A stretch of DNA of 64,000 bases from Catonia carolina (taxonomy: Eukaryota; Arthropoda; Insecta; Hemiptera; Achilidae). The translations under genes were made by a program, and so were the position numbers. Below, piece by piece: positions 57,555 to 64,000 of the stretch. Position 1 is the first letter of the stretch. Each line of letters opens with the position of its first letter. Below the pieces are notes generated by a model. It was not told where the DNA came from. It did not search any database and saw only the letters and a program-made list of their open reading frames with translations. The stretch covers positions 76,931,401 to 76,995,400 of the forward strand of contig JAQMRL010000004.1 in NCBI GenBank assembly GCA_035578175.1, read 5' to 3'.

Positions 57555-58052
57555 TTCAGGTGTTAAACACTCACACACAACTTTCTCTTGCCAATGCAAA
57601 TAATTAACAATAAACCTAACATTAGTAATAAAACATTAGAAATAAACAAAAAACTAACCTCAATAAACATAACCTAATTTTAAGTATGAGTGAAAGACGC
57701 AAAATGAAAATCAACCTGTTTGGCTTAAAAATCGATTTTTTTTAAGATTTCGGCTTTAATATGCATTTTACGACAAAAGTGTATATAATTAAATTTATAG
57801 GAAATTAAAAAAATCTACAACTTTTAGTTACAGCATTTTTTTGTACAGTGCCTAGTTTAGCGTGAAAGAGTGATTTTCCGTATTTTTAAGCCAAACTGAG
57901 GTTAATTTCCATTTTGCGTCTTTCACTCATGATTAAAATAAGGTTATGTTTTTTGAGGTTACTTTATTTCTAATGTTTTATAACTAATGTTTGGTTATAT
58001 TGGTCATTATTTGCATTGGCAAGGGAAAGTTGTGCAAGTGCTTCACACCAGA
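57555..58052. mobile_element. fold-back made of two Helentron-like 3' ends
   Basis: It begins with the inverted 3' end (CAGGTGTTAAACACTCACAC) and finishes with the same end in direct orientation (GCTTCACACCAGA). Arms of about 180-200 bp flank an unequal middle. A palindromic derivative of the family. Confidence 0.75.
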
Positions 58053-58553
58053 TTTTTTATATACATTAAGTGAAAATAGGTACATTGTGGGTTCGATCGA
58101 CCCCCTATTTTGTTGTACTCATGACATGCATCTGCCAAAAAAATTGAATATTCACTTCTATTGAAAGTAAAGCAATGTTGTGAACAATGTAAAAAACAAG
58201 TTTGCAATAAGCATCGTCACAAAAAATTAACTTTCCATGATTGCTCTGCTGTAAAAGCACAAAATTGAAAAAAAGCTTACTATTGTTTTTTTAAGATTAA
58301 ATTGTTTCACATTAATGCAGAAAGTAAGTAAATAGCAAAAATCATAAATAAGGACATTGAAAACATAACCTTATACACTACGCCAAAATATTAAGTAACA
58401 CACATGAAATCATGATACCCTATCTAAAAAATATTGCTACCAAGTGTTTCAGTTTGAAGGTGTAAGAAATGTAAGAAATACATATTTTCATAATAATGTC
58501 ATTTTACGTCGGGTAATAAAATAAAATGGGACTACTTTCTGGTGATAGTAATA

Positions 58554-59087
58554 CAGGGCGTTTCATAATGTTACTCAGGGTTACGAAAATTCAGTATAAA
58601 AAAGTATTTCACTTACAAGAATAAAACAAGTACTGTATGAAAGTGCACTTCAAATAGTTTTTTCCACATATTCTGGGCAGTTAGTCAACTGTTTGCCCAC
58701 TAGGCATAGACAGTAGGGAAAATGGCTGCCATGGGAAGCAAGAAGTCATTTTGTCTGTTAGAATTTAACGTTTCCGTCAGTAATTACTGTGCAACAGGCA
58801 TTTCGGTTTTAATTTAATATGGATCCACCAAATGACAATTCAATTTGTGCATGGTATAAACAATTCAGTGAAACTGGTTGCTAGTGCAAGCAGAAATCAA
58901 CTGGTTGTCCATCAACCTCAGATGCCAATGTCGAACATTTGCATGCAAATTTTATTCGCAGCCCGTCAAAATCGATTGCATCTGCAGGCAGAAAGTTAGG
59001 AATTCCGAAAACAACGGTGGAGAATTCTCTGTAAATGTTTATTATTCAGACCGTACAATCTACAATTAATACGCACTCTGATATGTG
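58554..59087 (+). mobile_element. mariner-like element 5' part, cut by the gap
   Basis: Terminus CAGGGCGTTTCATAATG after TA. Decayed transposase N-terminus: KKSFCLLEFNVSV, WYKQFSETGC, KSTGCPSTSDANVEHLHANF and GRKLGIPKTTVENSL (DUF4817-type). The last ~17 bp (59071-59087) are not genomic-looking; see the gap entry. Confidence 0.75.
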
Positions 59088-59204
59088 NNNNNNNNNNNNN
59101 NNNNNNNNNNNNNNNNNNNNNNNNNNNNNNNNNNNNNNNNNNNNNNNNNNNNNNNNNNNNNNNNNNNNNNNNNNNNNNNNNNNNNNNCACATATCAGAGT
59201 GCGT
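59071..59204. other. 100-N gap flanked by inverted barcode-like 16-mers
   Basis: CGCACTCTGATATGTG ends at 59087 and its exact inverse CACATATCAGAGTGCG starts at 59188, each with a joining A/T. I recognise this 16-mer as PacBio barcode bc1001 (from memory). The N-run is exactly 100 (59088-59187), as left when an adapter is masked. Confidence 0.85.
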
Positions 59205-59524
59205 CTGTTTCTTATCAAATGGTCAGCCAATTAAATGACTGAATTATTTAAGAACAGAAGAGGTAGAGGTGTAAGAGACACTAATCAGAGTTATCTCCTC
59301 TGAAAGTAATGAATTTCATTATACAGCCAGACCCTGTGGTGAATGAAGTGAAGGTGTCATTTGCAGAGTGGAAAATATGTGCTTTTCAGAGGGCTCGGCA
59401 CGCTGATAAGCATACTTTTCCACTCAGTGAGGAAGGCAATGGTAAACCACTTCACTCCTCGTGTTACTTAGTAAAACCTCTACAGGTTCAAACCAGCCTT
59501 TCGGCTGATGACCTAAACAACAAC
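59205..59524 (+). mobile_element. family B SINE-like repeat, cut by the gap
   Basis: It starts at CTGTTTCTTATCAAATGG directly after the barcode-like sequence; the 5' 75 bp are missing because of the junction. Confidence 0.82.
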
Positions 59525-59845
59525 ACAACTATTTGAGGAAACTGATATTTCCTTGTTTTGGACCATAAGTAAAGCACCTTTGATTTTTTAGCTCTATCGT
59601 TAACACATTGAATGCAATGTGGTTGTTTTAATAAGTTGAACTGTGGTGGATGTTTTTTGCACAAATTACAAGACTGGTCAGGTGTGTCATCTGTCGCCTT
59701 GAACAAATCAAACTATTTCGTGAATTTTTATTAATTATCTAATTCATTTTTAAATTGAATTAAGATTGAAATGTATTTGTAACTAATAAATTACCAATCT
59801 TTTATAAGTCCTTGGTCTCTGGTCGACATAGTAGTTAGCACAACT

Positions 59846-60425
59846 TTTTTTTTTTTTTTGCGCCCTGGAGACTCCAGGAGGAGTATAGGACATGTCGTCA
59901 GATGTAACACCTGAAATACATATATAAGAAACACACTATGTATCACTACTATCAAGAAAGAAATTCTTGTACGCTATAAAAAGTTTCACCGACCAAGTAA
60001 TTTTTTAAAGGAATTCAAATCCTCACAACACTTTAAAGATTGGGGTAATTTATTTATGAATTTTCTCCCTGCATAAGTAGGTTATTGTTCAAACAATTTT
60101 GTGGAGTGATTAGCCACATAATAATCATTCCTGTTTCTCGTGTTATGATTGTGAACATTGAAATTCTGCATAAAATTATTTTGCCTAACATACATAATCA
60201 CCTCAAAAATGTAGAGACAGGGAACTGTAAGCAATTTAAGCTCCTTAAATAGTGGCCTGCATGAGGTTAGCTGGTTAGCTCCCACCATATACCTAATAGC
60301 TTTCTTTTGAATTTTAAAAACCCTATTCATATTACCCATGCTAGAATTACCCCATACTAAACTACCATACCGGATATGAGACAGAATGAGGCCATGATAA
60401 GCTGCCATTAGTAATTTTTTATCAT
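59846..60425 (-). mobile_element. 5'-truncated Jockey/CR1-like LINE with poly(A)
   Basis: Target duplication CAACT (59841-59845, 60426-60430). On the minus strand it ends GGAGTCTCCAGGGCGC plus 14 A. Absent from copy 1, so it is a recent, probably polymorphic insertion. Confidence 0.9.
60082..60408 (-). CDS. LINE RT C-terminal fragment
   Basis: 108 open codons without a native start: MAAYHGLILSHIRYGSLVWG, VFKIQKKAIRYMVG, SCRPLFKELKLLTVPCLYIF and HNTRNRND. These are the thumb/C-terminal motifs (YG..WG, Q+KAIR, CRPLF..L.ILT) common to Jockey and CR1-type RTs. Ends LFEQ-stop, followed by the 3' UTR shared with 18505-18725. Confidence 0.88.
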   Translation of the reverse strand: MAAYHGLILSHIRYGSLVWGNSSMGNMNRVFKIQKKAIRYMVGANQLTSCRPLFKELKLLTVPCLYIFEVIMYVRQNNFMQNFNVHNHNTRNRNDYYVANHSTKLFEQ

Positions 60426-61831
60426 CAACTGGTTTTAATGCCAGGGTCCTGGGTTCGATTCCCAGTATCAGGTCTGGTATTTTTTCATTGCTGAACTTTA
60501 TGTATCATCCTTATCACAGACTGCACGAGCACTAATTTCAAAACAGTCTGAAATTAATTCTTCAGAGACACTGTTATAGCAAAATGAAACACTGTCCAAC
60601 TACTGAAACAATAACTTGTGTAGAAATAACAAAAAGAACCTTAACGCTTTACAGATGTGATCCATCCCTTTTCATCCCATTTCATCACTATCAAATTGAT
60701 CATTCTCGCTACAGAAGAAATAAAACGGATACATACAGATTGAATGACTTTCCATAAAGTACTTTATTTTTTTTTTTTTACTACTTTTTTTTATTTTATT
60801 TTTTTTACTACTCAACTTGAATGTTTTTAACGTTGCTAATAGATGATAATTTACATCGCTCAGCGCCTGTGATTTAGTAGGCAGTTCGGTACTAAGGACA
60901 CGAAATATACCGACTGAATCCGAACTGTTCACACAGCTACACGGAGTTTATTTGGCGTTCGCTCTAACATATAAGGAAAATAACTATTTTTATTGTATAG
61001 TGCTTTTGAGTAACGAAGGGAGTAGATACTTTCGGTAAGAGTACAGTAAATCCTTGTTAACAGACTTAATAAGGTAGGCAACAATCCATTGTCGTGAAAG
61101 TTCGTTATATCGAAATACAGCCAGGCAAAGCAGCAATTTTTGTTGTAACTGTTAACTTTTACTACAGTCAAAATCGTAGCCAGTTTAAATGTTTTGTAAC
61201 AAATACAAAATAATCAATAAAGTTAATACATTAAGATAAATTTTACTTACCACAGTTAACAGGTTGAGTACTGTGAGATCCTCACGGGTCTGTCTGCACA
61301 GGCCGTGAGAATCCATACTGGTCCCTCAGACGCTATTGTGATTATTTCATGAGAACTTTTGTAGGCCTGCTGGGAATGCTTTGAAATTTTTGCAGGCCTA
61401 TAAGGATAGTGTAAATTACATCTGTGCGCAGGCGCCATCTCTGAGTGGCAAAATTAGGGAGTACTACACAAAACCTAAAGTTACTAAAACCAAACAGTTT
61501 TCCAGTGATGTTTATTCGTAATGATATTTTCTTGTTTATTAGTTAGTGATTGTATGTGCTAATTAATGTTTGTAATAATATTGTAAATTATTTATAATAC
61601 GGTTTATTTGTTTTTATTCTTGTTTATTTTTTAAAAACAATATTTTCAGATAGTGAAGTTATTTTATTGTGCTTGAAATTAGTAAGGTTAGTATCCAATT
61701 CACTTCTGTTTTGTGTTTTTTATTACAAAAACTTTAGTTTTATTATAAAAATATGAATTCCCAACCAGGCGTTCCGAGAATTTTTTCCCTAGTAGGCCGT
61801 GAGGATCACCATGTGTTCCTCACCATTTTTT

Positions 61832-62623
61832 ACTTTCTCTTGCCTATACGAATGTATAGGAAGGAAAGTATTGTTTTCATGTCGATTTTTCGAAATCGAG
61901 TTTTCACCAGATCTACATGTTTTCAGACCACCTGAACCCAAAAAACATGTTTTTAGCGACTGGTCTGTGTGTGTGTGTGTGTGTGAACAGAATATCTCAA
62001 GAATGAAACATCGTACGAACTTGAAACTTAAAACTTAAGTTAGACACCACTACCTGACCCGACACGAACATTTTCATCAAAATCGGTTAACCGGAAGTAG
62101 TAGTTTATTCGTGAAATTTTTCACTTTTTTGAGATTTTCTCAAAAACTGGCCCTACAATTTTTTTAAAAATCGCCTCATTTACTAAATCTTTTATTCTCT
62201 ACAAGATAGGGTAGGTGTCATGTTTGCTGAAATTCTTGGTGAGGCTGTTTTCACGTAAAAAAATACTTTTTTTAAGATTACGGCTTTAATATGCATTTTA
62301 GCCCAAAAATGTATTAATTAAAGTTGTAGAGAATTTAAAATTCTACAACTTTTATTTCAAACATTTTTTTGTATAACGCTTAGTTTGACGGTAATTAGCA
62401 ATTTTCTGTTTTTTTCTCACGAAAACGTGTAAAAAATCGATTTTTTAAAGATTTTGGCCTTAGTATGCATTTTACGAGAAAAGTGTATATAATCAAATTT
62501 ATAGGAAATTAAAAGATTATTATTTAGTTTTTTGTTTATTTCTAATGTTTTATTAATAATGTTAGGTTTATTGTTAATTATTTGCATTGGCAAGAGAAAG
62601 TTGTGTAAGTGTTTCACACCAGA
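61832..62623 (+). mobile_element. Helentron-like element, copy in segment 2
   Basis: Counterpart of 56520-57303; the (TG)n run is longer here (61963-61984). Confidence 0.78.
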
Positions 62624-62874
62624 TTTTTACTAATAAATACTCAATATAAGATGTGTTATTGGTCATATTTTGCAATTTTTTCTTGCGGCCCCTGGTGAAA
62701 GTTTACTCATTATTATATGGGTTGTGTGGATGGCTTACTCTTATACATTGCTGTATTCAACCTGTTACAGTCTACAGCAGTAGGTGATGGAAAAACTCGT
62801 CTTAGCAACGGTAGTACATAATTATTGAGATGTCACAAAACGAACAAAATAACCAAAAAATAGATTAAAAAAAA

Positions 62875-63368
62875 TCTGGTGTTAAACACTCACACAATTT
62901 TCTCTTGCCAATGCAAATAATTAACAATAAACCTAACATTAGTAATAAAACATTATAAATAAACAAAAAACTAACCTCAATAAACATAACCTAATTTTAA
63001 GCATGAGTGAAAGACGCAAAATGAAAATCAACCTGTTTGGCTTAAAAATCGATTTTTTTTAAGATTTCGGCTTTAATATGCATTTTACGACAAAAGTGTA
63101 TATAATTAAATTTATAGGAAATTAAAAAATCTACAACTTTTAGTTACAGCATTTTTTTGTACAGTGCCTAGTTTAGCGTGAAAGAGTGATTTTCCGTATT
63201 TTTAAGCCAAACTGAGGTTAATTTCCATTTTGCGTCTTTCACTCATGATTAAAATAAGGTTATGTTTTTTTAGGTTACTTTATTTCTAATGTTTTATAAC
63301 TAATTTTAGGTTATATTGGTCATTATTTGCATTGGCAAGGGAAAGTTGTGCAAGTGCTTCACACCAGA
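62875..63368. mobile_element. fold-back of Helentron-like 3' ends, copy in segment 2
   Basis: Counterpart of 57555-58052; here the left end keeps the consensus TCTGGTGTTAAACACTCACA. Confidence 0.75.
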
Positions 63369-63869
63369 TTTTTTATATACATTGAGTGAAAATAGGTACA
63401 TTGTGGGTTCGATCGACCCCCTATTTTGTTGTACTCATGACATGCATCTGCCAAAAAAATTGAATATTCACTTCTATTGAAAGTAAAGCAATGTTGTGAA
63501 CAATGTAAAAAAACAAGTTTGCAATAAGCATCTTCACAAAAAATTAACTTTCCATGATTGCTCTGCTGTAAAAGCACAAAATTGAAAAAAAGCTTACTAT
63601 TGTTTTTTAAGATTAAATTGTTCCACATTAATGCAGAAAGTAAGTAAATAGCAAAAATCATAAATAAGGACATTGAAAACATAACCTTATACACTACGCC
63701 AAAATATTAAGTAACACACATGAAATCATGATACCCTATCTAAAAAATATTGCTACCAAGTGTTTCAGTTTGAAGGTGTAAGAAATGTAAGAAATACATA
63801 TTTTCATAACAATGTCATTTTACGTCGGGTAATAAAATAAAATGGGACTACTTTCTGGTGATAGTAATA

Positions 63870-64000
63870 CAGGGCGTTTCATAATGTTACTCAGGGTTAC
63901 GAAAATTCAGTATAAAAAAGTATTTCACTTACAAGAATAAAACAAGTACTGTATGAAAGTGCACTTCAAATAGTTTTTTCCACATATTCTGGGCAGTTAG
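63870..64000 (+). mobile_element. mariner-like element 5' end, cut by window edge
   Basis: CAGGGCGTTTCATAATGTTA after TA; counterpart of 58554. Confidence 0.75.

Larger units (their letters stand above)
53184..58682 (+). repeat. duplicated segment, copy 1
   Basis: Apart from insertions, it matches 59204-64000 base for base with occasional substitutions and 1-bp indels. It extends to the window edge. It contains a mariner (54149-55483) missing from copy 2 and lacks the LINE of copy 2. Confidence 0.92.
59808..60620 (+). mobile_element. tRNA-derived SINE (family 2), interrupted by a LINE
   Basis: The box A part (TAGTAGTTAGCACAACT) lies before the insertion and the box B part (GGTTCGATTCC, about 60451) after it. 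Confidence 0.75.
59204..64000 (+). repeat. duplicated segment, copy 2 (continues past window)
   Basis: It matches copy 1 from 53184 onward. It lacks the mariner, and instead of TTTCACTACTC it has a T-rich expansion at 60770-60812; it carries a LINE insertion at 59846-60425. Confidence 0.92.

Noticed and set aside
58996..59238. Open frames spanning the N-run
   Set aside because: They consist mostly of undetermined bases and barcode-like sequence.

Overview
This is AT-rich, repeat-dense eukaryotic DNA. It carries one host gene, with GT..AG introns, on the minus strand. The surroundings are mariner-like, piggyBac, hAT and PIF/Harbinger derivatives, Helentron-type non-autonomous elements, SINEs, 5'-truncated LINEs and solo LTRs. 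The host protein and the repeat mix point to an arthropod, most likely an insect; the order cannot be fixed from the sequence. No prokaryotic feature, CRISPR array or rRNA is present.

Host gene. Thirteen coding exons between 45325 (ATG) and 2150 splice in frame into 769 codons of the E3 ubiquitin ligase Bre1 (RNF20/RNF40 family), which monoubiquitinates histone H2B. The N-terminus and nearly all of the coiled-coil body are present. The C-terminal ~200 residues with the RING finger lie beyond the left edge of the window. The 2.3 kb of coding sequence is spread over 43 kb because the introns are full of transposons.

Layout. 1-2149 is intron 13 with one Helentron-like element. 2.3-11.7 kb (introns 12 and 11) holds a mariner inside a Helentron-like element, a three-layer nest, a solo LTR carrying two SINEs, and LINE and mariner wrecks. 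11.8-23.1 kb (introns 10, 9, 8) holds LINE fragments, a hAT-type MITE, an intact mariner at 15759-17069 and a near-identical dead copy at 20557-21858. 23.1-30 kb (intron 7) holds a deleted piggyBac and a second solo LTR interrupted by a LINE. 30-45 kb (introns 6 to 1) holds more mariner remnants, a PIF/Harbinger derivative, an inverted LINE pair and a 46-bp minisatellite. 45.4-53.1 kb is upstream of the start codon: a Helentron-like element split by a 1.6-kb inverted-repeat element that contains a fold-back with two hammerhead-like motifs, then about 4 kb with no recognisable feature.

53.2-64 kb consists of two near-identical ~5-kb copies in direct orientation, separated by 100 N. The gap is bordered by inverted copies of a 16-mer that I recognise as a PacBio sample barcode, so the junction looks like a masked sequencing adapter. 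The two copies are probably haplotypes or chimeric joins, not a proven tandem duplication. They differ by a mariner present only in copy 1 and a LINE present only in copy 2.

I found no undescribed multi-gene system. The most notable items are the barcode-flanked gap, the hammerhead-bearing fold-back, the Helentron-like family with asymmetric inverted repeats, the intact mariner, and the partial exon 9 duplication that copies a splice donor.
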